64,000 nucleotides of DNA from Saliniramus fredricksonii (GCF_900094735.1 NZ_FMBM01000002.1:620001-684000); one strand, 5' to 3'; positions 1 to 9,107 are shown, counted from the first letter of the stretch. Notes: a model not told the origin generated them from the letters alone. Numbers and translations are program-made.

Positions 1-376
1 CGCGCGCCTTCAGCCAGGCGTCGAGATGGCTTGCCGCGCGCCAGTTCGAGGGCTGGGTGATCGCGGCGGCGAGCACCACGCCGCGCACCGGCGAGGGCGA
101 GACCGCGTCGATCGCCTCCAGATCCTCGTCATTGGTGCCGACATTGCCGATATGCGGGAAGGTGAAGGTGATGATCTGGCCGGCATAGGAGGGGTCGGTC
201 AGGATTTCCTGATAGCCCGTCATCGCCGTGTTGAAGCAGACCTCGCCGGCCGCCTCGCCCGTCGCACCGATGCCGAAGCCTTCGAGCACGGTGCCGTCGG
301 CCAGCACGAGAAGAGCCGTGGCGGCGAGGTCCTGCCAGCCGGATTCGGTCGTGGGCGCGGTATCATCTTGCGACAT
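1..376 (-). CDS. carA: Carbamoyl-phosphate synthase small subunit, N-terminal part (window edge)
   Basis: The glutaminase subunit of carbamoyl-phosphate synthase frees ammonia from glutamine and passes it to CarB for arginine and pyrimidine synthesis in the cytoplasm. Only the first 125 codons lie in the window, and the gene runs off the left edge. The start codon at 376 gives MSQDDTAP, followed by the family's N-terminal signatures: [15 protein letters not shown], then [20 protein letters not shown] and [16 protein letters not shown]. The catalytic Cys-His-Glu part lies outside the window. It is transcribed divergently from yqeY, an arrangement common in Rhizobiales. Family assignment is secure. 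Confidence 0.93.
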   Translation of the reverse strand, partial: MSQDDTAPTTESGWQDLAATALLVLADGTVLEGFGIGATGEAAGEVCFNTAMTGYQEILTDPSYAGQIITFTFPHIGNVGTNDEDLEAIDAVSPSPVRGVVLAAAITQPSNWRAASHLDAWLKAR

Positions 377-511
377 GGCTCGTTTCTCGCTTATGTGCGG
401 TACGATTATGCGGTACGACCGCGCGCCGATAAGGCGCTTGCGTCGATGGGTCACTTAAGGGTGCGGCGGGGCGGCGTCAACGCTGCGCGGCCAGGAAATG
501 CGGAGAATTCA

Positions 512-967
512 ATGTTGCGCGAACGTTTCACCCAGGAACTCAAGGATGCGATGCGCGCCGGCGAAAAGCGCAAGCTCGCCACCATCCGCCTGATCCAGTC
601 CGCCCTCAAGGACAAGGACATCGAGCTGCGCGGCGCCGGCAAGGGCGAGGCCAGCGACGAGGAGATCCTCGCCATGCTGCAGAAGATGATCAAGCAGCGC
701 CAGGAATCGGCCACCATCTACGCCGAGAACAACCGCGACGAACTCGCCGCCCAGGAAAACGAGGAAGCCGCAATCATCACGAGCTTCCTCCCCAAACAAC
801 TCGACGAATCCGAAATGCGCGCCGCCATCGAAGCCGAAATCGCCGAGCAGGGCGCAAGCTCGATGAAGGATATGGGCAAGGTGATCGGGGGTTTGCGGGG
901 GAAATACGCGGGCCGGATGGATTTCGGGAAGGCGAGCGGGGTGGTGAAGGAGATGTTGTCGGGGTGA
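512..967 (+). CDS. yqeY: GatB/YqeY domain protein
   Basis: This 151-residue protein is a stand-alone GatB/YqeY domain, the tail domain related to the tRNA-binding end of the amidotransferase GatB. Its cellular role is not settled. Start 512 (MLRERFTQELKDAMRAGEK) matches the usual family start and has GGAG about 7 bases upstream. The open frame reaches back to base 26, but that part is the shadow of carA. Family signatures are KLATIRLIQSALKDKDIE, AAIITSFLPKQL and the end segment MKDMGKVIGGLRGKYAGRMDF. A decayed second copy of the 3' end lies at 5507–5601. Confidence 0.9.
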   Translation: MLRERFTQELKDAMRAGEKRKLATIRLIQSALKDKDIELRGAGKGEASDEEILAMLQKMIKQRQESATIYAENNRDELAAQENEEAAIITSFLPKQLDESEMRAAIEAEIAEQGASSMKDMGKVIGGLRGKYAGRMDFGKASGVVKEMLSG

Positions 968-1241
968 TGGGGGGGATTTTATCCGATCCATGTTGTCACC
1001 AAATTCTTGAAAGTCTTTGATGGTTTGGACATCACGGCGTCGCGGGGATTTGGGCTGTCCGATGTGTATTTGCGCCAAAATAGCAATTAAAAGCTCCCGA
1101 TTCGACACTGGCAGGCCGACCTGCTTGCCGAACGAGGGTAGCTTTTTATAAATTAATCCATTGCTTTTGCGAGAATACGACCGAGGCCTCCGGTCGCGTC
1201 AAAGCATGATGCGGAAAATTCAGTTCATGGCTTGCCGAATT

Positions 1242-2213
1242 TTAGCCAAAACGAATTATATCTAATGGTCTTCGTCCATACTTTTGGCGAATGAGACCTG
1301 AAAATCCGCCAATATTCGTAAAGCCATAGCGCAGTGCTATATCGCGGACTGAATTGTTTCCACCACATTGCTTCAATGCTTCATAGGCTAACTCCAGTCT
1401 TCGTTCCTTGATCGCTTGAGTCGGCGTTATCCCGATTTCTTCGCGAAAAATTTTTTGCAAATATCGGCTCGATACTCCAACATAATTAGCAATATCTGCT
1501 GGAATTATAGTTCTGTCTGAAAACTCCTGAATGTAATCAATCGCCTTCGTGATATGTTTGCGTGCAGGCAGACTATGCTCATCCATTATATTAGGCTTGT
1601 TTTTATAGAAGAGGTGTTCAAGAATTTTAAACATTAAAATTCTTTCAATGTATTGTTTCGAGAAATCCGATTCTTTTGATGTATAAAACATATCACAAAT
1701 ATCCATTGAATAAAGAATTAGGTTTCTTATTTGTAGATGAAAATCGCTATTCTGTTCTATAATCTGAAAATTAGAGATCTGGTCAGCCATCTTAATTGAT
1801 TCGAATTGCTGAAATTCTCTCCCAAATTCAATTAGCTTTTCCTTATCCATGTGAAGCATGAAGCTTAACCCAGAAGATGAGACAGAGTATTTCTCATCAA
1901 TATTACAAATAATCAAGCTGCCTTTGTAAAGGTTGGTGTCTTTGTGATTATATGAAAATAAACCTTTTTCATTAAAAGAATACTTGCAAAGAAAACAATT
2001 TTCAATATTTTCTGCGAAAATCTGCACAGAATTTCTGACAGATATCCTCGTATTACCAATAAATGTAGCGTTCGCAGTGAAGAAAAAATCACTTTCTGAG
2101 CGAGGTTTTGTTATCTTGTAATTTGGGTACAATTCAGCCAAGCATGACAGTCCGCCATTCGCTTTCCTGATGTGAACTTTGTTATATTTGTGCAAAGGAA
2201 GATGCGTATGCAT
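1242..2213 (-). CDS. AraC-family transcriptional regulator (AT-rich)
   Basis: This 323-residue protein has an AraC/XylS-type double helix-turn-helix over about residues 220–320. The first helix region is IPADIANYVGVSSRYLQKIF, and the second contains VRDIALRYGFTNIGGFSGLI followed by the family's closing KYGRRP. Residues 1–200 form a divergent effector or dimerisation domain that I cannot assign. The gene is distinctly AT-rich compared with carA and yqeY, with many TTT, AAT and ATA codons, suggesting transfer from a lower-GC donor. No metabolic target gene is adjacent. The 96-codon ORF upstream runs in the same direction 41 bases away. The start at 2213 is the longest choice and is uncertain. 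Confidence 0.82.
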   Translation of the reverse strand: MHTHLPLHKYNKVHIRKANGGLSCLAELYPNYKITKPRSESDFFFTANATFIGNTRISVRNSVQIFAENIENCFLCKYSFNEKGLFSYNHKDTNLYKGSLIICNIDEKYSVSSSGLSFMLHMDKEKLIEFGREFQQFESIKMADQISNFQIIEQNSDFHLQIRNLILYSMDICDMFYTSKESDFSKQYIERILMFKILEHLFYKNKPNIMDEHSLPARKHITKAIDYIQEFSDRTIIPADIANYVGVSSRYLQKIFREEIGITPTQAIKERRLELAYEALKQCGGNNSVRDIALRYGFTNIGGFSGLIRQKYGRRPLDIIRFG

Positions 2214-2254
2214 GTCTGTACTTGGGGGTGATAAGCGGTAGGGCCGATGCGAGT

Positions 2255-2545
2255 CTAGTCTGTATAATCATATATTCTTTGAAATTTGCAAGCATATTCA
2301 TCTCGTCTTATATCAAAAATAAAACTCAAACTAAAACAACAATTTTTAATTTTATATTTTCCTCGGCGTATTTGCGCGATTCCAGCGGAAAATAGCGAAA
2401 TTTCTGGATTATGTGGATTTTCCTCCGCAATAAGATATTGAGTTAATAAAGATCTGCCAAATGCTGGACGCTCTAATAGATTCTCCTTCATGGTCGGCGC
2501 GTGTGTATGAACGGAGTTGCGTTGGCTGAAATCAGGGAGCTTCAT
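2255..2545 (-). CDS. Small protein of unknown function, possibly a remnant
   Basis: This is a 96-codon frame starting MKLPDFSQRN at 2545, with an AAGGAA Shine-Dalgarno-like stretch about 7 bases upstream. An alternative start lies at 2563. I do not recognise a domain. The middle contains RPAFGRSLLTQYLIAEENP and the end is basic and aromatic. It is AT-rich like the AraC-type gene 41 bases downstream, with which it may be co-transcribed. It could be the broken N-terminal part of a larger protein or chance coding. The 277 bases between it and the chemoreceptor at 2823 are AT-rich; I see no gene there and expect divergent promoters. Confidence 0.35.
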   Translation of the reverse strand: MKLPDFSQRNSVHTHAPTMKENLLERPAFGRSLLTQYLIAEENPHNPEISLFSAGIAQIRRGKYKIKNCCFSLSFIFDIRRDEYACKFQRIYDYTD

Positions 2546-2822
2546 CCGGGTTCCTTCTTCCATCTGATGCAGGGATTGAAATTTGCTGGAATGACTCCAC
2601 TTTAGGGGTGCTTATTAGCAAGTTAAGATGTTCAAGCCAAGGTACTTTAAACAAGAAATTGTCATTCGCATGGATTTCACTATAGCAGAGAAATCTTATC
2701 TATCTATTTAGGCGGGTTGCATTCGCGGGCGTTCTTCGTACATTTTTCCGATATTATACATTTATTTATGTAAAATTTTTATGATTCCGCTCTACCATTC
2801 TCCTGAAACTGGGAGATCAAGC

Positions 2823-5237
2823 ATGTTAAGTAAACTACCAATCAGAGTAAAGCTTCCACTCATCATTGCCGGGTTCGCTTTGGTTCTGGGTATAGGCGTG
2901 GGTGCAAGCAGTTACTGGCGTGCCGCGAGTACAGTCGAGACATTGACCGAGCAGCGTCTCGGCGCGATCGCCCTCGAACGCGCTCACGAGCTCGCGGGTT
3001 ATCTCGCGTCGATCGAACAGGATATGCGCGTGGTGGCTTCGAACCCGACAGTCAGCGAGGCTATCGGCGTGTTTGATGAAGCCTTCGGGGCGATCGGTGG
3101 AAATGTCACCGCGCTGCTCAAGGGCGCATATATTCACGATAACCCGCATCCGTCAGGCGAAAAGCATCTGCTCGATCAGGGCGACGTTTCTTTGGCCTAT
3201 GATGCGGCGCATGCCCGTTATCATCCATGGTTTCGGGAACTTCTCACAGAGCGCGGATATTACGACATCTTCCTGTTCAACAATGCAGGCGACCTGATCT
3301 ACTCGGTCTTCAAGGAAGAAGACTACGCCACCAATTTCAGCGCATCCGGCGGAGAATGGGCTGAATCGGATCTCGGTGAAGCCTTTCGAGCGGCCAGAGC
3401 GGCTGAGGCCGGCCAGTTGTCCTTCTTCGACTTTAGGCCCTATGGACCCAGCGCAGATGCGCCGGCGAGCTTCATTTCGACACCGGTCATGGATCAGGGT
3501 GAAATGGCGGGCGTTCTCGTCTTCCAGATGCCGATCGACGCGATAAATGCGATCATGACGCGCAGCAGCGGGCTCGGAGAGACCGGCGAAGCCGTCCTCG
3601 TGGGGCGTGACGGTCTGATGCGCAACGATTCCGGCTTCACGCCTGATGGCGACATCCTGTCGACCCGTCTGCGCTCCGAAGCCGTCGAAGCCGCCCTGGC
3701 TGGTGACACACGGGTCGCCATGGATTCGGGCTATCGCGATATCACAACGCTGCAGGCCGCCGTACCGTTGAATTTTCAAGGCGCCAACTGGGCCGTAACG
3801 GCCATCCAGGGGCATGATGAGATCATGGCCCCGCTCGCGCAGATGAAAACCATCATGCTTGTGATCGGAGGCGTCCTCGTGGCGATCGCCCTCGCTGGTG
3901 GCTACTTCGTTGCGCGCACCCTGACGCGCCCGATGGATCATCTCTCCGAATCGATGAAAGCCATTGCCTCGGGGCGCTTTGACGTTTCTCTCGCGGGCGC
4001 GGAACGTGGCGATGAGCTCGGAACCATGACACGGGCCGTAGCCGTGTTTCGCGAGAACGGGATCGCGCGCGAACGGCTGGAGCGCGAAGCCCAGCTGGAG
4101 CGTGACCGCGAGCGTCAACGCCAGGCGCAACTCGAGAAGCTGATCACTCATTTTCGCGAGGTCATTTCGCGCACGGTGGGCCAGGTCACGGATGGCACCC
4201 AGACCATGCGTGACACGGCGGGACTTCTCACCAATGTCGCGACGACGGCGGTTGAACAGGCCGACTCGGCCCGGATTGCATCGACGACGGCGTCATCAGA
4301 AGTACAATCCGTTGCCGCAGCCACGGAGGAACTTGCGGCTTCCATTCGTGAAATTGCCGAGCAGGCGCAACGTTCGGCGAATGTGGTCATGCGTGCGTCC
4401 GAGACCGCAGAGCGGACGAATAACGAGGTTGCCAGCCTTGCCGACGCTGCTGAACGGATCGGCACCGTCGTAGAGATGATCAACGCAATAGCCGAGCAGA
4501 CCAATCTCCTGGCTCTCAACGCGACCATCGAAGCGGCCAGGGCTGGCGAGGCCGGAAAGGGTTTCGCCGTCGTCGCTGCAGAGGTGAAGACGCTCGCCGG
4601 CCAGACCGCAAGGGCAACAGCAGAAATCAGTGAGCAGGTTTCTGCCGTGCAGGCATCGACCCGGTCGAGCGTGACTGCGATCAGCGAGATCAACGATGCG
4701 GTTCGCGAGATCGAGAGCTTCATGCAGGCGATCGCCTCTGCGGTCGAAGAGCAGGATGTCGCAACCAAGGAGATTTCCCATTCGATCGCTGTCGCTTCCG
4801 ATGGCAGCGCGACCGCGACCAGCAATGTCGATACCGTTGCCGGCGCGATCAAGGCGACTTCTAAGGAAGCCGGTCGTGTCATGGGGGTCTCCGACGAACT
4901 CTCACAGGTCGGGAGCGCGTTGTCCCTTGCCGTCGATGAATTCCTCGAAGGGGTATCCGCAGATGTCCGGGATCGCCGTGAGCAGATACGCCGAAGGGTC
5001 GATCAGGAGATCGTGCTCGTCGCCGCTGGCCGACGCATCCCTGTCACCCTGATCGACATCAGTGAGGTCGGGGCAAGGCTCTCCCATGTCGAGGGCCTGC
5101 ACATCGGCGACCGCGTGCAAGTCGAACTGCATAACGGCAGCGTTGCTGCTGCGGAGGTCATCCGAACCGACGGTGCCTGCGCCATCCGATTCACCGACGA
5201 GAAGAGCATGGATCAAACGACCGGCATCGCTGCCTGA
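2823..5237 (+). CDS. Methyl-accepting chemotaxis protein with C-terminal PilZ domain
   Basis: This is an 804-residue membrane chemoreceptor. Order of parts: first membrane helix at about residues 11–30; a large periplasmic cache-type sensor domain containing [20 protein letters not shown]; second helix at about 341–362; HAMP domain to about 415; and the cytoplasmic signalling coiled coil, whose hairpin tip [20 protein letters not shown] at about 557 contacts CheA/CheW. From about residue 716 comes a PilZ-like domain with an arginine cluster (RREQIRRR) and [10 protein letters not shown], matching the RxxxR…D/NxSxxG c-di-GMP-binding pattern. Start 2823 is chosen over 2781 because GGGAG sits 7 bases upstream and [13 protein letters not shown] is the usual start. 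No che genes are nearby. Family is secure; c-di-GMP binding is inferred. Confidence 0.93.
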   Translation: MLSKLPIRVKLPLIIAGFALVLGIGVGASSYWRAASTVETLTEQRLGAIALERAHELAGYLASIEQDMRVVASNPTVSEAIGVFDEAFGAIGGNVTALLKGAYIHDNPHPSGEKHLLDQGDVSLAYDAAHARYHPWFRELLTERGYYDIFLFNNAGDLIYSVFKEEDYATNFSASGGEWAESDLGEAFRAARAAEAGQLSFFDFRPYGPSADAPASFISTPVMDQGEMAGVLVFQMPIDAINAIMTRSSGLGETGEAVLVGRDGLMRNDSGFTPDGDILSTRLRSEAVEAALAGDTRVAMDSGYRDITTLQAAVPLNFQGANWAVTAIQGHDEIMAPLAQMKTIMLVIGGVLVAIALAGGYFVARTLTRPMDHLSESMKAIASGRFDVSLAGAERGDELGTMTRAVAVFRENGIARERLEREAQLERDRERQRQAQLEKLITHFREVISRTVGQVTDGTQTMRDTAGLLTNVATTAVEQADSARIASTTASSEVQSVAAATEELAASIREIAEQAQRSANVVMRASETAERTNNEVASLADAAERIGTVVEMINAIAEQTNLLALNATIEAARAGEAGKGFAVVAAEVKTLAGQTARATAEISEQVSAVQASTRSSVTAISEINDAVREIESFMQAIASAVEEQDVATKEISHSIAVASDGSATATSNVDTVAGAIKATSKEAGRVMGVSDELSQVGSALSLAVDEFLEGVSADVRDRREQIRRRVDQEIVLVAAGRRIPVTLIDISEVGARLSHVEGLHIGDRVQVELHNGSVAAAEVIRTDGACAIRFTDEKSMDQTTGIAA

Positions 5238-5380
5238 AGGAACATGCCACCCGGCATTCCGCTTGCGGGATGCCAGCCCTCGGGCTCCCGGGCGCCCGCA
5301 CGGTCACTGTTTTCAGAAGTGAAAGGCCCGGACACGATCGGCGATCTCTTCGGCAAAATAGATCCCCGGCTTCCCAATCA

Positions 5381-5409
5381 GAGGCGCTCCTTCGGAGCGC
5401 CTCTTTTTT
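5381..5409 (+). terminator. Rho-independent terminator downstream of the chemoreceptor gene
   Basis: A perfect 10-bp stem (GAGGCGCTCC at 5381–5390 paired with 5394–5403) closes a 3-base TTC loop and is followed by six T residues at 5404–5409. It lies 144 bases after the chemoreceptor stop on the same strand. The rest of the 5238–5624 gap holds the yqeY fragment and otherwise nothing I can assign. Confidence 0.88.
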
Positions 5410-5506
5410 GTGTTCTTCACGATATTTACGTGTGTATTTCTTTTTAGGCAACCTTCGATGCGCTAGTTCCACGGCTTGCGGTCGCACCCGACATGCGATC
5501 CTCGCG

Positions 5507-5601
5507 CCGTCGTCGAAGCCGAGATCGCCTAGCAGGGCGCGAGCTCCATGAAGGATATGGGCAAGGTGATCGGGGCCTTGCGCAGGAAATATTTGGACAG
5601 G
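5507..5601 (+). pseudogene. Decayed duplicate of the yqeY 3' region
   Basis: This stretch aligns without gaps to 822–916 inside yqeY, with roughly 84% of bases identical by eye. It translates as EAEIA, a stop codon (TAG), then QGASSMKDMGKVIGALRRKY, against EAEIAEQGASSMKDMGKVIGGLRGKY in the intact gene. It has no start, contains an in-frame stop and ends abruptly, so it is a pseudogene fragment. The orientation is the same as the intact copy, making the two a direct repeat around the AraC/chemoreceptor segment. The match may extend left to about 5490 with a short insertion. Confidence 0.82.
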
Positions 5602-5624
5602 GCGCATGTGCCGGCGTGTCAGCT

Positions 5625-6380
5625 TCAGTCTGTGGTCCTCGGTGAACGCATCGCCTTAGTGTCCTCCTGAACTGCCTGAGAAAATGGAGGATTGCCGTAG
5701 CCAAGCGCCGCAAGCGCTACTAGGGGATCCAGAGTTCGCGGTCGTCGGGGCTCTATTTTTTTCTGGTAGCGCCCAGCGTCCGGCCCCCAATCAAAGTAGA
5801 TGCCGTAGTCTTTTTTTCGAAGCTTCTCTGCTTCGTCTCGATCGATTGCAAGTTGGATAATTGACAAAAGTATCGGCTTCTTTTTGCCAACTACCTTTCC
5901 ATATACCTCAAGCTTGTAGTCGCCTGCCGCAAAATCGAAGTTCTGGGTGTCTGAGGGTGCTAAGAAATGATGATTTGCGGCAATGCCTTCTTGGGGGACA
6001 AAGATTCCACTGCCTCTCGCAAGCTCTCTTTCTCCCAAAACCCAAATGTTGAAATTTTGCTGCGTTTCACCCCGTCGCAACCGAACAAAAAGATGCTCAA
6101 GAACGATACCTCTCTTTCCTGTCGAGTAGAGAAGAGTTCGTAAGTAAATTTTTGAAATTCGATCTTCTTTCCCGTTGGAATGACCTTCGTTTCCATCTGG
6201 GCCAAAGAAAATTACGTTTGGCTGCGTCATCATAAGATTTCCGCGTCTAACATGAGTGAGCCATAAAGTGGCTCCCGAAATCAGCAACGCAAATATTGAA
6301 ATTGCGATTGATAAGTACTGTATCAAAGGATCCTCTCCATTGAATGAGGGCAATTTAGTATTTATTGGGTGTGATTTCAC
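5625..6380 (-). CDS. Hypothetical membrane-anchored protein (AT-rich)
   Basis: This 251-residue protein has one predicted membrane helix near the N terminus (about residues 19–42, rich in Ile/Leu/Ala) followed by basic VRRG. That suggests a short outside N terminus and a cytoplasmic body. The body is mixed α/β in composition and I recognise no family. Coding is AT-rich compared with flanking genes. It sits between the yqeY fragment (5507–5601) and a truncated toxin gene (6417–6527), so it probably arrived by the event that broke that locus. Start 6380 gives MKSHPINTK. Its role is unknown. Confidence 0.55.
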   Translation of the reverse strand: MKSHPINTKLPSFNGEDPLIQYLSIAISIFALLISGATLWLTHVRRGNLMMTQPNVIFFGPDGNEGHSNGKEDRISKIYLRTLLYSTGKRGIVLEHLFVRLRRGETQQNFNIWVLGERELARGSGIFVPQEGIAANHHFLAPSDTQNFDFAAGDYKLEVYGKVVGKKKPILLSIIQLAIDRDEAEKLRKKDYGIYFDWGPDAGRYQKKIEPRRPRTLDPLVALAALGYGNPPFSQAVQEDTKAMRSPRTTD

Positions 6381-6416
6381 AATCTATGCGGGAGATATTT
6401 ATACCATCTTTCATAG

Positions 6417-6527
6417 CTATTGTCCACGGTGTACAGTTTTGGCGGGGATGGGGTCGTCCGGCGCAATATAGTCCCCGATCGCTTCCAAATCATCCGCCGC
6501 CGGCTCGGCAAAGACCAATCTCCTCAA
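6417..6527 (-). pseudogene. Truncated ParE/RelE-type toxin
   Basis: Starting at a TTG (6527) that overlaps the TGA stop of the upstream antitoxin gene, the frame reads LRRLVFAEPAADDLEAIGDY followed by IAPDDP. That is the N-terminal α-helical signature of ParE/RelE plasmid-stabilisation toxins, which are normally about 90–100 residues. After about residue 29 the similarity stops, and the frame ends at a TAG (6417–6419) after only 36 codons. The β-sheet core and C-terminal active region are missing, so the toxin should be inactive. The break lies beside the AT-rich gene at 5625–6380. Confidence 0.75.
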
Positions 6528-6775
6528 CGCGCCCAACCATGCTTGTCCGCAATCCGCGCAAACACCCGATCGGCGTCCCTGACCCTGCCCTCACGCGCCG
6601 CGTCGATGCCGGCCTCAATGCGCTTCATCTGCCAGTTATTGGCTTCGAGATATTGTGCGATGGCCTGATCAATGATGTCGTCGCGGGAGCGGTCGGTGGC
6701 GCGGGCGAGGGCGTCGAGTTCGGCTATGCGCTCATCGCTGATGGTGATCGGTTCGGATGCGGCGCGCTGCGGCAT
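6524..6775 (-). CDS. Ribbon-helix-helix antitoxin, ParD/CopG type
   Basis: This 83-residue protein has an N-terminal ribbon-helix-helix DNA-binding unit: β-strand EPITISDERIAELDALARAT, then RSRDDIIDQAIAQYL. A C-terminal helical tail (MKRIEAGIDAAREGRV) follows, of the kind that wraps the cognate toxin. In this family the antitoxin represses its own operon and neutralises a ParE-type toxin. Here the partner, overlapping by 4 bases, is truncated (6417–6527), so this looks like an orphan antitoxin left after loss of the toxin. The protein itself appears intact. Confidence 0.85.
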   Translation of the reverse strand: MPQRAASEPITISDERIAELDALARATDRSRDDIIDQAIAQYLEANNWQMKRIEAGIDAAREGRVRDADRVFARIADKHGWAR

Positions 6776-6832
6776 GGTCGGCTCCGTTGGTTGCGGCGCA
6801 GATCATAGCATCCCGGCGAGCCCGATCAAACA

Positions 6833-7261
6833 TCACCCCGTAAACGCCATATCCGTCTTCGTCAGCCGCGGCTTCCCGCTCTCATCCATGCTCACCCTGC
6901 GATAGAAGCAGGATCGGCGGCCGGTGTGGCAGCAATTGCCGTCGCCGGAGACGCGGACGCGCATTTCGATGGCGTCCTGGTCGCAATCGACGCGCATTTC
7001 CTCGACGCGCTGGATCTGGCCGCTGGTGGCGCCCTTGTGCCAGAGTTCGTTGCGCGAGCGGGACCAGTAATGCGCCTCGCCGGTCTCAAGGGTTTTGGCC
7101 AGCGCTTCTGCGTTCATATGGGCGACCATGAGGACACGCTTGGTATCGGCATCCACCGCCACCGCCGTGATCAGGCCGTCGGCGTTGAAGCGGGGGGCGA
7201 AGATTTCACCCTCTTCGCGTGTGGATTTGTCGAGGTCTTTCCCGAAACGCGTCTCGCTCAT
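6833..7261 (-). CDS. hisI: Phosphoribosyl-AMP cyclohydrolase
   Basis: HisI opens the purine ring of phosphoribosyl-AMP, the third step of histidine biosynthesis. The 142-residue protein has the metal-binding motif DCDQD and the downstream zinc cysteines in [15 protein letters not shown], together with [20 protein letters not shown] and [11 protein letters not shown]. No HisE (pyrophosphohydrolase) domain is fused. Start 7261 (MSETRF) is the likeliest; an ATG four codons upstream at 7273 sits too close to the GGGAAGGG stretch. It lies beside folE in the same orientation, with about 114 bases between. Confidence 0.95.
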   Translation of the reverse strand: MSETRFGKDLDKSTREEGEIFAPRFNADGLITAVAVDADTKRVLMVAHMNAEALAKTLETGEAHYWSRSRNELWHKGATSGQIQRVEEMRVDCDQDAIEMRVRVSGDGNCCHTGRRSCFYRRVSMDESGKPRLTKTDMAFTG

Positions 7262-7375
7262 GCTGGCTTCCATCCCTTCCCGTACGAGCAAAGGCGCCCC
7301 GCCCGCAGGCGAAGCGCCTTCACAAAAGGGAAGTCGCGGCACAAGTCAACAGCCGCAAGGCAATCCTCATATGCG

Positions 7376-8023
7376 TCAGCGGTATTCCTTGCCCGCGCGC
7401 AGCTGCGTGAAGAAGCGGACCTGCTCCGCCGGCTCGTCCTTGAAGATGCCGGTGAAGCTCGTCGTCACCGTCGAGGAGCCCGCCTTCATCACGCCGCGCA
7501 TCGACATGCACATGTGCTCCGCCTCGATCATCACGGCGATGCCGCGCGGTTTCAGCGAATCCTCGATCGCATCGGTGATCTGCGCCGTCATCGTCTCCTG
7601 CGTCTGGAGGCGCCGGGCATAGACATCGACGAGCCGGGCCAGCTTCGACAGGCCGACCACGCCTTGCGAGGGAAAGTAAGCGATATGCGCCTTGCCGTGG
7701 AAGGGCACCATGTGGTGCTCGCAATGCGAATGGAACGGGATGTCGCGCACCAGCACCATGTCGCCATAGCCCTCGACATCCTCGAACACCTTGGCGAGGA
7801 CATCGCCCGCATCCTCCTCATAGCCTGCGAACAATTCGCGATAGGCCTTGGCGACGCGTTTGGGCGTCTCCAGCAGCCCCTCGCGCTCCGGATCATCCCC
7901 CGCCCAGCGGATCAGCGTGCGCACGGCCGCCTCCGCCTCTTCCCGGCTGGGTCTTTGCATTTCCCGCTTGTCGGCGTCGACCGAGGTCTCACGCGTGGAC
8001 AAGGACTTAACCACAGCATCCAT
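7376..8023 (-). CDS. folE: GTP cyclohydrolase I
   Basis: FolE converts GTP to dihydroneopterin triphosphate, the first committed step of tetrahydrofolate biosynthesis. The 215-residue length is typical. Family residues are clear: [19 protein letters not shown] with the zinc-binding Cys and His residues, [20 protein letters not shown], and [12 protein letters not shown] with the second zinc Cys. The gene faces away from the Fe-S scaffold-like gene at 8218. Folate supply is relevant to the THF-dependent C1 cluster further along, but nothing here shows co-regulation. Confidence 0.96.
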   Translation of the reverse strand: MDAVVKSLSTRETSVDADKREMQRPSREEAEAAVRTLIRWAGDDPEREGLLETPKRVAKAYRELFAGYEEDAGDVLAKVFEDVEGYGDMVLVRDIPFHSHCEHHMVPFHGKAHIAYFPSQGVVGLSKLARLVDVYARRLQTQETMTAQITDAIEDSLKPRGIAVMIEAEHMCMSMRGVMKAGSSTVTTSFTGIFKDEPAEQVRFFTQLRAGKEYR

Positions 8024-8217
8024 GTGGTGCCTCCCGCTTCTTGCTGCTTACAGCCATGCTTACGCGCGTCATCCGCAGCCGGACCAATCATCGCGACGGA
8101 AAGCCGCATCTCGCTTTCTCGAAGCGCAGCGCCTATCTTGACGACAGGGCAGGCATCCTGCTCGGATCGGCGGAGAATGACAAGGGCGGCCGGAATGCCG
8201 GCGGAGACGGATCTGCG

Positions 8218-8691
8218 ATGCTGGACGATATTTATAACAAACGCATCCTCGAACTCGCGGCAGATATCCCGCGTCTCGGCAAGCTCGAGGCGCCGCATGC
8301 ACGCGCCAGCGCCGTATCGAAGCTCTGCGGCTCCAAGGTCACCGTCGATCTCGCCATGGAGGACGGCCACGTCAGTGATTTCGCCCATGACGTGAAGGCC
8401 TGCGCGCTCGGCCAGGCCTCCTCCTCGCTGATGGCGCGCAACGTGATCGGATCCAGCGCACAGGAATTGCGCGACCTGCGCGCGACCATGCGGGCCATGC
8501 TCAAGGAAAACGGCCCGCCGCCGCAGGGCAAATGGGAAGAGCTCAAGGTCCTCGAACCCGTCCGCGATTTCAAGGCCCGCCACGCCTCGACGCTGCTCAC
8601 CTTCGACGCCGTCGTCGATGCGATCGACCAGATCGACGCAGCACGGGCGGCGGGCGATACCGGTGCGAAGGCGGCAGCCGGCACGTCCTGA
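8218..8691 (+). CDS. Iron-sulfur cluster assembly scaffold-like (NifU/IscU N-terminal type) protein
   Basis: This 157-residue protein starts MLDDIYNKRILELAAD and carries the NifU_N fold pattern ASAVSKLCGSKVTVDL … DFAHDVKACALGQASSSLMA. Two cysteines match those used for cluster binding in the family (LCGSK and KACALGQ), and the third family cysteine is not evident. It probably assists Fe-S cluster assembly or repair. Start 8218 has GGAG about 11 bases upstream; the open frame extends back to 8041 without family similarity. It is divergent from folE, a pairing I have seen in other Rhizobiales. Confidence 0.8.
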   Translation: MLDDIYNKRILELAADIPRLGKLEAPHARASAVSKLCGSKVTVDLAMEDGHVSDFAHDVKACALGQASSSLMARNVIGSSAQELRDLRATMRAMLKENGPPPQGKWEELKVLEPVRDFKARHASTLLTFDAVVDAIDQIDAARAAGDTGAKAAAGTS

Positions 8692-9107
8692 CGGGGGCGT
8701 CCCGTAACCTCGGCCTTTCTTGCAAGCCACGATCCACCTTTCCGGCAGCTTTGCCGCGCGCCTTTGCGCGCGGAGGCGATTGTCCAATGACCTTGAGGAA
8801 AGCCAATTGTAATGACGCAAATCGTTCATTGCAGTTTTTGTGGTGCTATGTGCGAAGTCCGACATAACGGATTTCGGCGAATTCCCGGGCGACTCAGCCG
8901 AAAGCCTTTGTCAGAAAGGGATGCGGCCCGAAGAAGGCGCGTAGGGGTATTTGATGGCGTTTTTTTGAATATGCATCTTTTGCGTGCTCTCCTTGAAGTT
9001 GTAAAAAAATGGGTCAGCTTGGCCATTGAGCTGGTTCATTCCTGTTAAGTTTTGCGCTCTACCTCTCTCGGCAGGCAAGAAACACAATATGTCAACGGAG
9101 CAGAAAC
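8692..9107. other. Gene-free stretch with a GC hairpin
   Basis: There is no convincing gene in these 416 bases. An 8-bp perfect stem (CCGCGCGC at 8754–8761 with 8766–8773, CTTT loop) lies shortly after the scaffold-like gene and may act as a weak transcription stop, although no T-run follows. The right half is more AT-rich and ends in the BLUF gene's ribosome-binding site (GGAG at 9097–9100). The open frame 8812–9048 lacks recognisable features. Confidence 0.4.

Noticed and set aside
968-1241. Possible gene or RNA after yqeY
   Set aside because: Frames here are short or antisense to yqeY; no tRNA-like or hairpin-T-run structure was found.
8812-9048. 78-codon open frame with a CxxC-like start (MTQIVHCSFCGAMC)
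   Set aside because: No ribosome-binding site, no family pattern, and a basic, irregular C-terminal part. The Cys pair alone is not enough.
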